Positions 41,175 through 49,770 of a stretch of DNA of 64,000 nucleotides are shown piece after piece. Source of the DNA: Ga0077527 sp964533495 (GTDB taxonomy: Bacteria; Pseudomonadota; Gammaproteobacteria; Burkholderiales; SG8-41). Both the position numbers and the translations under genes were made by a program. Location of the stretch: NCBI GenBank assembly GCA_964533495.1, contig CAZHJU010000002.1:62001-126000 (forward strand), read 5' to 3'. The notes beneath the pieces are model-generated. The model did not search any database and was not told the DNA's origin. It saw nothing but the letters and a program-made list of their open reading frames with translations. Every line of letters begins with the position of its first letter. Positions within the stretch are counted from its first letter, which is position 1.

Positions 41175-43718
41175 ATGAGCACACAGAAAATCGTCGTCAT
41201 CGGCAACGGCATGGTCGGCCAGCGCTTCCTCGAGCAACTCACCGGCCGCATGGGCAGCGACCAGATCGACATCACGGTGTTCTGCGAGGAACCGCGCGCC
41301 GCCTACGACCGCGTGCAACTCACCAGCTTCTTCGCCGGCAAATCGGCCATCGACCTCAGCGTCGTGCCCGAGCGTTTTTTCGAGGACCAGGCGATCACGC
41401 TGCGGCTGAACGACCCGGTGACCGCGATCGACCGCGCGAAAAAGACCGTCAGTTCCGCGCGCTACCGCGACGTGCCCTACGACAGGCTGGTGCTCGCCAC
41501 CGGTTCCTACCCCTTCGTGCCGCCGATCCCCGGCCACGACCGGCGCGGCTGCTTTGTCTACCGCTCGATCGAGGACCTTGAAGTGATCCGCGCCGCCGCG
41601 AAAAAGTCGAGCATCGGCACCGTCGTCGGCGGCGGCCTGCTCGGCCTGGAAGCCGCCAAGGCGCTGAAGGATCTCGGGCTCGAAACCCATGTCGTCGAAT
41701 TCGCGCCGCGGCTGATGGCGGTGCAGCTCGACGAGGCCGGCGGCAAACTGCTGCAACGGAAGATCGAAACCCTCGGCGTCACCGTGCACACCTCGAAAAG
41801 CACGAAGGAGATCGTCGACGGCGAGGCCCACCCCCACCGCATGGTCTTCACCGACGACACCATGCTCGAAACCGACCTGATCGTCTATTCGGCCGGCATC
41901 CGCCCGCATGACGCGCTGGCGCGCGCGGCGAAACTCACGGTCGGCGAGCGCGGTGGCATCGGCATCGACGAGTACTGCCGCACTTCCGATCCCGACATCT
42001 ACGCCATCGGCGAATGCGCGCTGTGGAACGGCCGCATTTTCGGGCTGGTCGCACCCGGCTACCAGATGGCCGAAGTCGCGGCGCGCCATGTCGCCGGCGA
42101 AAACGGAACAACCTTCGGCGGCGCCGATATGAGCACCAAGCTGAAGCTGATGGGCGTCGATGTCGCCTCGGTCGGCGACGCGCTGGGCAAAACACCCGGC
42201 GCGCTCGACTACGTCTACACTGATCCGGTTCAGGGCGTGTACAAAAAAATGGTGGTCTCCGCCGACGGCAGGCAGTTGCTAGGCGCGATCCTGGTCGGCG
42301 ACGCCGCCGAATACGGCGGCCTGCTGCAGATGGCGCTGAACGCGATCCCGCTGCCCGAACACCCGGAAGACCTGATCCTGCCCGCACGCGAAGGCGGCGC
42401 CGCCAAAGGGCTGGGCACGGACCTGCTGCCGGCGAACGCGCTGATCTGTTCCTGCAACAGCGTGACCAAGGGCGGGATCTGCGACGCCGTCGCCGCCGGC
42501 TGCACCACCGTCGGCGCGCTGAAGGCGCAGACCAGGGCCGGCAGCACCTGCGGCGGCTGCGCGCCGATGGTCAAGCAGATCCTCGATGCCGAACTGCGCA
42601 GGCAGGGCGTGGAAGTCAAGAATCATCTGTGCGAGCACTTCCCGTACTCGCGCCAGGAACTGTTCCACCTGGTCCGCATCGGCGGCCTGAAGACCTTCGA
42701 TGACATCCTCGCCAGGCACGGCAGCGGCCGCGGCTGCGACATCTGCAAGCCGGCGGCGGCCTCGATCCTCGCGTCCTGCTGGAACGAATACGTGCTGAAG
42801 CCCGGGCACATGACGCTGCAGGACACCAACGACCGCTTCCTCGCCAACATGCAGAAGGACGGCACCTACTCCGTCGTGCCGCGCGTGCCCGGCGGCGAAA
42901 TCCTGCCCGAGAAACTGGTCGTGCTCGGCCAGGTCGCAAGGAAATACGGCCTCTACACCAAGATCACCGGCGCCCAGCGCATCGACCTCTTCGGCGCCCG
43001 CGTCGAGCAGTTGCCGCTGATCTGGCGCGAACTGATCGACGCCGGATTCGAATCCGGGCACGCCTACGGCAAGGCGCTGCGCACCGTGAAGTCCTGCGTC
43101 GGCAGCACCTGGTGCCGCTACGGCGTGCAGGACTCGGTGGGCATGGCGATCGCCCTCGAAAACCGCTACCGCGGCCTGCGCTCGCCGCACAAGCTGAAGA
43201 TGGCCGTGTCGGGCTGCACGCGCGAATGCGCCGAAGCCCAGGGCAAGGACGTCGGCGTCATCGCCACCGAAAAGGGCTGGAACCTCTACGTCTGCGGCAA
43301 CGGCGGCATCAAGCCGCGCCACGCCGACCTGCTCGCCACCGGCATCGACGACGCCACGCTGGTGCAATACATCGACCGTTTCCTGATGTTCTACATCCGC
43401 ACCGGCGACCGCCTGCAGCGCACCTCGACCTGGCTGGAAAACCTCGAAGGTGGCATCGACTACGTGAAACAAGTGGTCTGCGAGGACTCGCTCGGCATCG
43501 GCGCCGAACTCGAGGCCGACATGCGGAAGCTGGTCGACAGCTACGAGTGCGAATGGAAAAACGCGATCAACGATCCCAAATCGCTGAAACGCTTCCGCCA
43601 CTTCGTCAACAGCGACGAGCCCGACCGCAACGTCGTCTTCGTCGCCGAGCGCGGCCAGATCCGGCCGGCGCGCGACGATGAAAAAGAAACCGAAACCGCC
43701 GAGGCGGCGCTGGCATGA
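41175..43718 (+). CDS. nirB: NADH-dependent nitrite reductase large subunit
   Basis: 847 aa, full length. FAD domain from KIVVIGNGMVGQRFLEQL, NAD domain (GTVVGGGLLGLEAAKALKDLG), BFD-like 2Fe-2S domain (LICSCNSVTKGGICDAV...CGGCAPMVKQIL, about residues 422-475), then the sirohaem/4Fe-4S reductase domain. Its Cys ligands are in KSCVGSTWCRYGVQDS (about 640-655) and KMAVSGCTRECAEAQGKD (about 675-692). It reduces nitrite to ammonium with NirD. ATG 41175 is chosen because homology starts there; an ATG at 41127 inside the palindrome is also in frame. The stop overlaps the nirD start. Confidence 0.96.
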   Translation: MSTQKIVVIGNGMVGQRFLEQLTGRMGSDQIDITVFCEEPRAAYDRVQLTSFFAGKSAIDLSVVPERFFEDQAITLRLNDPVTAIDRAKKTVSSARYRDVPYDRLVLATGSYPFVPPIPGHDRRGCFVYRSIEDLEVIRAAAKKSSIGTVVGGGLLGLEAAKALKDLGLETHVVEFAPRLMAVQLDEAGGKLLQRKIETLGVTVHTSKSTKEIVDGEAHPHRMVFTDDTMLETDLIVYSAGIRPHDALARAAKLTVGERGGIGIDEYCRTSDPDIYAIGECALWNGRIFGLVAPGYQMAEVAARHVAGENGTTFGGADMSTKLKLMGVDVASVGDALGKTPGALDYVYTDPVQGVYKKMVVSADGRQLLGAILVGDAAEYGGLLQMALNAIPLPEHPEDLILPAREGGAAKGLGTDLLPANALICSCNSVTKGGICDAVAAGCTTVGALKAQTRAGSTCGGCAPMVKQILDAELRRQGVEVKNHLCEHFPYSRQELFHLVRIGGLKTFDDILARHGSGRGCDICKPAAASILASCWNEYVLKPGHMTLQDTNDRFLANMQKDGTYSVVPRVPGGEILPEKLVVLGQVARKYGLYTKITGAQRIDLFGARVEQLPLIWRELIDAGFESGHAYGKALRTVKSCVGSTWCRYGVQDSVGMAIALENRYRGLRSPHKLKMAVSGCTRECAEAQGKDVGVIATEKGWNLYVCGNGGIKPRHADLLATGIDDATLVQYIDRFLMFYIRTGDRLQRTSTWLENLEGGIDYVKQVVCEDSLGIGAELEADMRKLVDSYECEWKNAINDPKSLKRFRHFVNSDEPDRNVVFVAERGQIRPARDDEKETETAEAALA

Positions 43719-44077
43719 CCGCCCGCCCGAACATCGACATGGGCCTCAGGCAATGGACGGCGGTCTGCCGCCTCGACGACATCGTGCCCGACTCGGGCGT
43801 CTGCGCGCTCGCCGGCGGCCGTCAGGTGGCGGTGTTCCGCGTCGGCGCCGACCGGGTCTATGCACTCGCCAACCGCGATCCCTTCTCCGGCGCCAACGTG
43901 CTGTCGCGCGGCATCGTCGGCGACCTCAAGGGCGAGCCGGTCGTCGCCTCCCCCGTCTACAAACAGCATTTCAGCCTCGCCACCGGACAATGCCTGGAAG
44001 ACCCGGCGGCAAAGGTGGACACCTTCGCGGTCCGCGTGGAGAATGGCGCGATACACGTGGAGACCCGACAGCCATGA
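43715..44077 (+). CDS. nirD: Nitrite reductase small subunit
   Basis: 120 aa. Rieske-like NirD fold: WTAVCRLDDIVPDSGVCALA, VAVFRVGADRVYALANRDPF and GLAxxG-type SPVYKQHFSLATGQCLED. As in NirD proteins generally, the Rieske Cys-His pairs are not conserved, so no 2Fe-2S cluster is expected. It supports the NirB catalytic subunit. The ATG overlaps the nirB stop (ATGA), and its own stop overlaps the next ATG in the same way, so the three genes are translationally coupled. Confidence 0.95.
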   Translation: MTARPNIDMGLRQWTAVCRLDDIVPDSGVCALAGGRQVAVFRVGADRVYALANRDPFSGANVLSRGIVGDLKGEPVVASPVYKQHFSLATGQCLEDPAAKVDTFAVRVENGAIHVETRQP

Positions 44078-44550
44078 ACGCACCCGAAAGCCGCCCGCCC
44101 TTTCCCCCGTTCACCCGCGAAACGGCGATACAAAAAGTGCGCAAGGCCGAAGACGCCTGGAACAGCCGCGATCCGGTCGCGGTGTCGCTGGCCTACACGC
44201 CCGACACCATCTGGCGCAACCGCTCCGAATTCCCGGTCGGCCGCGCCGCCGTCGTCGAATTCCTGACCCGTAAATGGGCGAAGGAACTCGAATACCGCCT
44301 GATCAAGGAAATGTGGGCCTTCACCGACAACCGCATCGCCGTGCGCTTCGCCTACGAATGGCACGACGACTCCGGCCAGTGGTACCGCGCCTACGGCAAC
44401 GAGAACTGGGAATTCGCGCCCAACGGCCTGATGCACCGGCGTTTCGCCAGCATCAACGACCTGCCGATCAAACCCGAAGACCGCAAATACTTCTGGCCCC
44501 AGGGCCGCCGTCCCGACGACCACCCCGGCCTCTCCGATTTGGGCCTCTGA
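44074..44550 (+). CDS. NTF2-like protein of the DUF1348 type
   Basis: 158 aa. The SnoaL/NTF2-like cone fold is suggested by AEDAWNSRDPVAVSLAYTPD (about residues 26-45), then WRNRSEFPVGRAAVVEFLTRK and IAVRFAYEWHDDSGQWYRAYGNENW split across strands; NDLPI closes the family pattern. DUF1348 members are common in nitrate/nitrite reductase loci, but no reaction is established. The ATGA overlap with nirD shows it is part of the same mRNA, so a role with nitrite reduction or relief of nitrosative damage is plausible only by context. Confidence 0.88.
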   Translation: MNAPESRPPFPPFTRETAIQKVRKAEDAWNSRDPVAVSLAYTPDTIWRNRSEFPVGRAAVVEFLTRKWAKELEYRLIKEMWAFTDNRIAVRFAYEWHDDSGQWYRAYGNENWEFAPNGLMHRRFASINDLPIKPEDRKYFWPQGRRPDDHPGLSDLGL

Positions 44551-44562
44551 AAACGTTTCATT

Positions 44563-44605
44563 CCCTCTCCCCGCCGCTTGGTGGGGAGAGGGTCAGGGTG
44601 AGGGG
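44563..44605. repeat. C-rich hairpin repeat, copy S3
   Basis: CCCTCTCCCC (44563-44572) pairs with GGGGAGAGGG (44583-44592), followed by TCAGGGTGAGGGG. It is third of the family, after the nirBD group. Of the gap 44551-44724 only this part shows structure. Confidence 0.75.
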
Positions 44606-44724
44606 CCGCACCGATGTCACCCATACCCAGACTTGCAGGGTGGGTTGGTCGCGCAGCGGCGTAACCCACCGCATGCCCGGCGGCCCCACACCACCCGAGC
44701 CCCGCGCCATGTCATCATTGGCGC

Positions 44725-45651
44725 ATGAATCACAAACAACTCACCGGATACATCAAGGAAATCGGCCGCGGCAAAAACGCCGCCCGCGATCTCTCGCGCG
44801 AAGACGCCCAAATCCTCTTCACCGCGATACTGAACGACGAAATCCCCCCGCTGCAGCTCGGCGCCATCCTGATCGCGCTGCGCATCAAGGGCGAATCGCT
44901 GGACGAACTCGCGGGCTTCCTCGAAGCCTGCGAAGCCAGTTACCCCCACCTCAAGGCCCCCGCGGGCCAGGTGCCGCTGGTGATCCCCGCCTACAACGGC
45001 GCGCGTCAACTGCCCAACCTGACCCCGCTGCTCGCCTCGCTGGTCGCGCGCGAAGGCGTGCCGGTGCTGGTGCACGGCGTGCCCGACGATCCGGGCCGCG
45101 TGACGACGATCGAAATCTTCCGGGCCATGGGCATCGAGTCCGCATGCTCGATTGCCGAAGCCGAAGCACAACTTGCCACCCGCAATCTCGCCGTCATCGC
45201 CATCGACACCCTGGCTCCGGCCCTCGCCCGCGTGCTGCAACTGCGCCGCGACATCGGCCTGCGCGGCCCGGCGCATACGCTGGTCAAGATGATTCAGCCT
45301 TTCACATCACGGGCGATCCGGCTGGTCAGCGTGACGCATCCGGAATACCTGGACCGGATGCGGGCGTTTTTTACGAGTTACGGCTCAGATGCACTGCTGC
45401 TGCGCGGCGCGGAGGGGGAAGCGGTGGCACATCCGCGGCGGGAGCCGGTGATCGAATGGCTGGATGGAAAAACCGCGGAAGTCCGGCGTGCCGCGCCCGA
45501 AGAAAATCCGGAACTGCCGGATAGCCGGGACGCCGCAATGACCGCGGCTTGGATCAGGGGCGCACTCGACGGGAAATATCCGATACCCGCCGCCATCTCG
45601 CATCAGGTCCGCAACGCAGCCAGCTCCGGAATCGGCAGAAATTGCGCCTGA
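44725..45651 (+). CDS. ybiB: YbiB-type protein of the TrpD2 family
   Basis: 308 aa, similar in fold to anthranilate phosphoribosyltransferase TrpD but of the YbiB/TrpD2 branch, which binds nucleic acid and lacks the TrpD reaction. N-terminal helical part LTGYIKEIGRGKNAARDLSR and LQLGAILIALRIKGES; the TrpD glycine-rich phosphoribosyl loop is altered (VLVHGVPDDPGRVTTIEI). The C-terminus is shorter than typical, ending SSGIGRNCA. YbiB genes often sit at the end of nitrate-assimilation operons in this class of bacteria. E. coli YbiB is LexA-regulated. Confidence 0.88.
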   Translation: MNHKQLTGYIKEIGRGKNAARDLSREDAQILFTAILNDEIPPLQLGAILIALRIKGESLDELAGFLEACEASYPHLKAPAGQVPLVIPAYNGARQLPNLTPLLASLVAREGVPVLVHGVPDDPGRVTTIEIFRAMGIESACSIAEAEAQLATRNLAVIAIDTLAPALARVLQLRRDIGLRGPAHTLVKMIQPFTSRAIRLVSVTHPEYLDRMRAFFTSYGSDALLLRGAEGEAVAHPRREPVIEWLDGKTAEVRRAAPEENPELPDSRDAAMTAAWIRGALDGKYPIPAAISHQVRNAASSGIGRNCA

Positions 45652-45683
45652 CCGATATTGGCCCGCAGCCTGAGCCGAAAAAT

Positions 45684-45712
45684 CATAAGTATTTGATTTT
45701 AAACAATAATTA
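45684..45712 (+). repeat. AT-rich dispersed element, copy 5 (IHF consensus core)
   Basis: CATAAGTATTTGATTTTAAA then CAATAATTA, in the 58-bp convergent gap between ybiB and the Bug-XRE gene. Complement AATCAAATACTTA matches WATCAANNNNTTR exactly. It marks the border where the base composition becomes AT-richer. Confidence 0.65.
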
Positions 45713-46606
45713 CTTGTGCTGGTGTTTCAATCTTTTTTCCACCAGGCCGATCAGTTCACCGGCCGGCACTCCCAGCCCTTCCGCCAAACTGAATATCGTC
45801 GCCAATGCCGGGCCTTTCTCGGCCCGCTCCAGTGCGCTGATATGGCTGCGCTCGGTGTTCGCGCGTTCGGCAAGCTGGTCTTGCGTATACCCTTTAACAC
45901 CTTGCTCCTGAAACGTCGGCAAATTAGGCAGTAGTTCAACCCTCCTGGAACTCGTTACGCCGATTCCTTTCAGGCGACCTTCCCTGATATGCCCCAGACT
46001 GGACACCGGCGGCAGCAAAGCCATTTCCACCTCCCCCGACAAGACTCCGACTTCTGTCGGCCCAGCGCCATTCCAGCGAATCCTGTTCATCTTGATCGCA
46101 GCCATGTTTTCCAGCAGCGCAATTGCAAGCTCACCTGTCGCGCCGGCAGCACCGACATTCACTCCACCTCTGTTTTTTTGCGCAACGGCCAGCAGTTCCG
46201 AAAAATTGTTCGGCGAATACTTCTGGTTCGCCACCAGTACCAGCCCGTTCGACGTAATCAGTATGATTGGCGTGAAATCGGAAACGGGATCGTATGGTGG
46301 ATTTTTGGACATGAGGGGGGCGATAACATGCGATCCACTGCTCCCGACCATTAAAGTTCTTCCATCGGGCGCAGAGTTCATCAGCAATTTTCCAGCCGCC
46401 TGCCCACCCGCACCGGGCCTGTTATCGACCACGATTCTCGGCATATCCGCTGTTAATGCCGGCACCAGCAACCGGATCCCGGAATCTGCGGGCCCGCCGG
46501 GCGATCCGGAAACCAGGACACGCAGAGGCCCCTCAAGTTTGCCAAGTGTTTGGGCATGAGCCCCAAAAGAAACCAGCAACGCAACAACAATGGCCGCAGA
46601 CCTCAT
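45710..46606 (-). CDS. Chimera: truncated Bug/TctC binding protein fused to an XRE DNA-binding domain
   Basis: 298 aa in one frame. Residues 1-240 are a Bug protein with signal peptide (RSAAIVVALLVSFGAHAQ), the VDNRPGAGGQAAGK pocket loop and LLPNLPTFQEQGVKGY. At this point normal Bug proteins continue with their last 75 residues. Here the chain switches to TQDQLAERANTERSHISALE and ATIFSLAEGLGVPAGELIGL, the helix-turn-helix of Cro/CI (XRE) proteins, entered within helix 1 (codons around 45884-45892). An exported receptor with a DNA-binding tail makes no functional sense, so a deletion joining two genes is likely. GGAGGAGGG precedes ATG 46606. Confidence 0.85.
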   Translation of the reverse strand: MRSAAIVVALLVSFGAHAQTLGKLEGPLRVLVSGSPGGPADSGIRLLVPALTADMPRIVVDNRPGAGGQAAGKLLMNSAPDGRTLMVGSSGSHVIAPLMSKNPPYDPVSDFTPIILITSNGLVLVANQKYSPNNFSELLAVAQKNRGGVNVGAAGATGELAIALLENMAAIKMNRIRWNGAGPTEVGVLSGEVEMALLPPVSSLGHIREGRLKGIGVTSSRRVELLPNLPTFQEQGVKGYTQDQLAERANTERSHISALERAEKGPALATIFSLAEGLGVPAGELIGLVEKRLKHQHK

Positions 46607-46647
46607 CCTTCCCTCCTCCGATTTTTTGTAATTTTCGCTTCGGAAAA

Positions 46648-47547
46648 TCAACAATCAGGAACGACACCTTCCGGCAACGAAGCACAGTATTTTGCGATCT
46701 CTCCGGGGCGGGTCAGCCAGACGCGCGAGAAATTCGGGTGGCTGAAAATACTCCTAAACAACTGCCTGAGCGCGCGGATCCTGTGCGGCTGCCCGAAAAT
46801 CATCGTATGCAAGGAAATCGAAAATACGAGTGGCTGGTTCACACACTGCTCGCTCATTTCCTCAAACTGCCTGAATACCGCATCCGTGAACTGAACAGGA
46901 TCATGGTGCAGGGTCAAAGTCGGGCCGAAATCGTTTGTCTCCAGCGGGTAAGGCACATGCAACAATTTTCCGGATTTTGTGTTCATCCAGAATGGCTGAT
47001 CGTCACAGGGCCAATCCATCATGTATTTGTATCCCGCCCCGGCCAGCAGGTCAGGCGTGCAATGACTCTGCATCATGTGCGGGCTCATCCATCCTGTCGG
47101 CCTCGCTTTCTCGTTCCGGACAAATTCAGCTGTCGCTTCATTGACAAGATTTCTTTCCGAATCCTCCGAAAGAATTCCCTGCTTTTCAGAATTGGTCCTC
47201 CCGTGCCCGACGATTTCATCGCCACGCGCTCTCAGAGCCGGGAATATCTCCGGATGCGTCTGATACATCACCGAATTCACCAGATGAGCCGCCGGCATCG
47301 AAAACTCATCGAACAGCGACAACAACCTCCACAGCCCCACCCGGTTGCCATATTCACGCCACGACCAGTTTTTTTGATCCGGCATGGGAAGAGCCGCCCC
47401 AAAAGATGGGCCGGGTTCCAGACCAAATCCGAAAGACTCGATGTTCAAGGCCACAAACATGGCCAGGCGCTTGCCATCGGGCCACGAGTAGTCTTTTCTG
47501 TTGGTAATCGGGCTGAATGGAAACCGGCCATGAACAGGCAGTGACAT
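46648..47547 (-). CDS. Polysaccharide-deacetylase-fold protein (PuuE-like)
   Basis: 299 aa. NodB-like fold in the branch of cofactor-independent allantoinase PuuE: start GRFPFSPITNRKDYSWPDGK, AMFVALNIESFGFG, GDEIVGHGRTNSEKQG (about residues 110-125) and PTGWMSPHMMQS. The first-strand acidic metal residue of true deacetylases is replaced (NIES), so it is unlikely to be a chitin-type deacetylase; a cyclic amide or similar substrate is more likely. Codon and base use are AT-richer than the flanking genome, as throughout this island. It precedes the chimeric Bug gene by 41 bases. Confidence 0.85.
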   Translation of the reverse strand: MSLPVHGRFPFSPITNRKDYSWPDGKRLAMFVALNIESFGFGLEPGPSFGAALPMPDQKNWSWREYGNRVGLWRLLSLFDEFSMPAAHLVNSVMYQTHPEIFPALRARGDEIVGHGRTNSEKQGILSEDSERNLVNEATAEFVRNEKARPTGWMSPHMMQSHCTPDLLAGAGYKYMMDWPCDDQPFWMNTKSGKLLHVPYPLETNDFGPTLTLHHDPVQFTDAVFRQFEEMSEQCVNQPLVFSISLHTMIFGQPHRIRALRQLFRSIFSHPNFSRVWLTRPGEIAKYCASLPEGVVPDC

Positions 47548-47571
47548 GAATATTCTTTCTTTTCCAGGGGG

Positions 47572-48723
47572 TCAGACGGATTTGTAAAACCTTGCGGCGT
47601 TGTCCCACATCAACTTCTGCTTTGTCTCCTGCTTGAGTGTCTTCCAGTTCATGACGTTGCTTACTGAATCCGGAAAATGGCATTCGGAATGCGGATAATC
47701 GGATGCATACATCAGGACACCATCACCCAGGAAATCTGTCACGAAATTGAACAAATCCTCACCTTCGTGCATTTCGATACTGCAGAAGAATCGGCCTGAC
47801 TTGATGTAATCGCTGCATTTCATCTTCAGTGGCGCCATCGCTCCGACATATTTGGCCTGCTCGTCCATCCGCCGGGACCAATAAGGAAGCCATGCAAATC
47901 CGCATTCAAGAATCCCCATGCGAAGCTGCGGGTACCGATCCATGATTCCGGCACCGATAAATCCGGCCAGGAAACGCATGCCGCCCCAGGGGTGCGAGAC
48001 CATTCTTCCGAGAAAAATGTTTTCCCAGATATCTGCATGCCCGGGGAAATATGGCGGATTCCATGTTGTGCTGTGGTGAATAATCGGCAGATCGTGCTCT
48101 TGGGCCGCTTTCCAGATCGGTTCAAGCTTGGGGTGATCGACAGGAAGGCCATCAGCCAGGAGAGGCATAACGGCAACTGCCCAGGAGGATTTTCCCCAAC
48201 GTTTGATCTCGTTCACGGCGCCATCGACATCCGACCCCAGGGCGACGAGATGGCCTTTCAGACGATCCGGTGAATTCGCGCAGAAATCCGACATGTACCG
48301 GTGGTACGCACGGACCAGTCCGCCCTGCAATGTGACATCCGGCAGACTGACAACCCCTGTCCATGATGAAGGTATAAGAAAATGCCTGTAGACCCCTTCA
48401 TCATCCATGTCCAGAATGCGATTCTTCGCATTGTCATCACGGACGCCATGCCGCGGATCCTTGCTTCCCCGCCAGTTCGCCTCGCGTGCCCCCCCCTTGA
48501 AAGTCGGATGCGCTTCAGCCTGGCCAAGCACCCTTCGGTACACCTTGTCATTAAAGCGGTAAAGATGCATGGGGGCACTGTCTTCACTTGCCTTAACCAC
48601 AGTGCTCGCCAGGACCCGGTAGGGCGAAAGCTCCGGCAACCGGCCTCGGAAATCCGGATCAACGTATTTGTCCAGAACTTCAGCCGCAGGATTTACATGA
48701 GTGTCCGAGTCAAAAACCTTCAT
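47572..48723 (-). CDS. Amidohydrolase-2 family protein (ACMSD-like)
   Basis: About 383 aa. KVFDSDTHVNPAAEVLDKYV opens the family, with the HxN/HxH position altered to DTHVN; later marks are PIIHHSTTWNPPYFPGH (metal His), LRMGILECGFAWLPYWSRRMDE and the final Asp in VLMYASDYPHSECHFPD. Members decarboxylate or hydrolyse aromatic and heterocyclic acids in metal-dependent reactions. ATG 48723 is chosen (AAGGA just upstream); further in-frame ATGs lie at 48726 and 48738, and the frame is open to 48765. It diverges from the LysR gene at 48835. Confidence 0.87.
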   Translation of the reverse strand: MKVFDSDTHVNPAAEVLDKYVDPDFRGRLPELSPYRVLASTVVKASEDSAPMHLYRFNDKVYRRVLGQAEAHPTFKGGAREANWRGSKDPRHGVRDDNAKNRILDMDDEGVYRHFLIPSSWTGVVSLPDVTLQGGLVRAYHRYMSDFCANSPDRLKGHLVALGSDVDGAVNEIKRWGKSSWAVAVMPLLADGLPVDHPKLEPIWKAAQEHDLPIIHHSTTWNPPYFPGHADIWENIFLGRMVSHPWGGMRFLAGFIGAGIMDRYPQLRMGILECGFAWLPYWSRRMDEQAKYVGAMAPLKMKCSDYIKSGRFFCSIEMHEGEDLFNFVTDFLGDGVLMYASDYPHSECHFPDSVSNVMNWKTLKQETKQKLMWDNAARFYKSV

Positions 48724-48793
48724 CATTTCCTTCGCTTTCATTAATTGGAATAAGATCGGCGTCATTATTAGATGCCCTAATTTTTCTTGTGAA

Positions 48794-48808
48794 ATGAAAC
48801 GATTTCAT
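48794..48808. promoter_or_regulatory. LysR-type operator (T-N11-A palindrome)
   Basis: ATGAAACGATTTCAT is a 15-bp inverted repeat (ATGAAA-CGA-TTTCAT) that contains T-N11-A, the LysR-box form. It lies in the divergent gap, 27 bases before the LysR gene and 71 before the amidohydrolase gene. Confidence 0.65.
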
Positions 48809-48834
48809 CAATCTATGATTTTCTGTTAACAGTC

Positions 48835-49752
48835 ATGAAAATTAATATCGACGGAATCCAGGCCTTCGTTGCAATTGCCCAATACGGCAGTTACCAGAAA
48901 GCAGCCGACTACCTGAAGCTGACGCAAACCGCCCTGACCCGGAGGATTCAGCGGCTGGAAGGCTATTTGCAGGTTTCGTTGCTGGAGAGAAGCACCCACT
49001 CAGTAACACTTACGAAAGTGGGGGAGGAGTTTTTGCCGCAAGCAAAGCGGCTAGTGGAGGAACTGACCTGGTCAGTCGATCGCCTGAAGGGAATGGCCAG
49101 GAATTCGTCGGGCGACGTCACAATCGCCTGCATAACCCACTTCGCCCACGAATGGCTTCCATGGATCATTAAGAAATATGCAAAAAAATATCCGGGAAAC
49201 AGAGTATTTGTTCTGGATCGTCATGGATTACAGGTCGATGAAGCGGTCAAGCTAAGAGCGGCAGAGTTCGGGATCAATATAATTGCCGGGAAAGACGCGG
49301 AACTTTCCCAGCACAGTGCCGTTGAGGATCCATATGTTCTCTTTTGCCATCAATCCGACCCCGTCAGCAGGCTCAAAAACATCTCATGGGGTAGCTTGCA
49401 GTCGACCGAATTGATTACTGTCGGGAAAAGCAGCTGGCACAGCTACCTTGTTAACGCGCAATTGAATAAACATTCGATTCAAGTTCGCGCCCGTTATGAA
49501 GTTGAGAATCTCTCAACCGCACTCGGCTTTGTTTCAGCCGGACTCGGAAGTGCGATACTCCCGTCCTCGGTAATTCTGACCCGGAAGTATCCGAGCATCC
49601 GTCAAATTCCGCTGATAAAGCCGACAATAAAACGCTCTATCGGCCTTATCATGCGCCGCGGTGCACTGCTCTCCCCGGCAGCGCAGTCACTTTTTCATTT
49701 GGTGGAAACCGAACTGGAAGCAATAAACGCCTCACTGCTTGATGCAAATTGA
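48835..49752 (+). CDS. LysR-family transcriptional regulator
   Basis: 305 aa. Winged helix at residues 1-65 (FVAIAQYGSYQKAADYLKLT and QTALTRRIQRLEGYLQVSLL) and a periplasmic-binding-protein-like effector domain (about 90-300). It diverges from the amidohydrolase gene and is followed convergently by the aspartase-like gene, so the minus-strand genes on both sides of it could be targets. A T-N11-A palindrome lies in the upstream gap. The effector is unknown. Base composition is AT-rich like the rest of the island. Confidence 0.94.
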   Translation: MKINIDGIQAFVAIAQYGSYQKAADYLKLTQTALTRRIQRLEGYLQVSLLERSTHSVTLTKVGEEFLPQAKRLVEELTWSVDRLKGMARNSSGDVTIACITHFAHEWLPWIIKKYAKKYPGNRVFVLDRHGLQVDEAVKLRAAEFGINIIAGKDAELSQHSAVEDPYVLFCHQSDPVSRLKNISWGSLQSTELITVGKSSWHSYLVNAQLNKHSIQVRARYEVENLSTALGFVSAGLGSAILPSSVILTRKYPSIRQIPLIKPTIKRSIGLIMRRGALLSPAAQSLFHLVETELEAINASLLDAN

Positions 49753-49770
49753 AGCCAACAAGGCCGCTTC

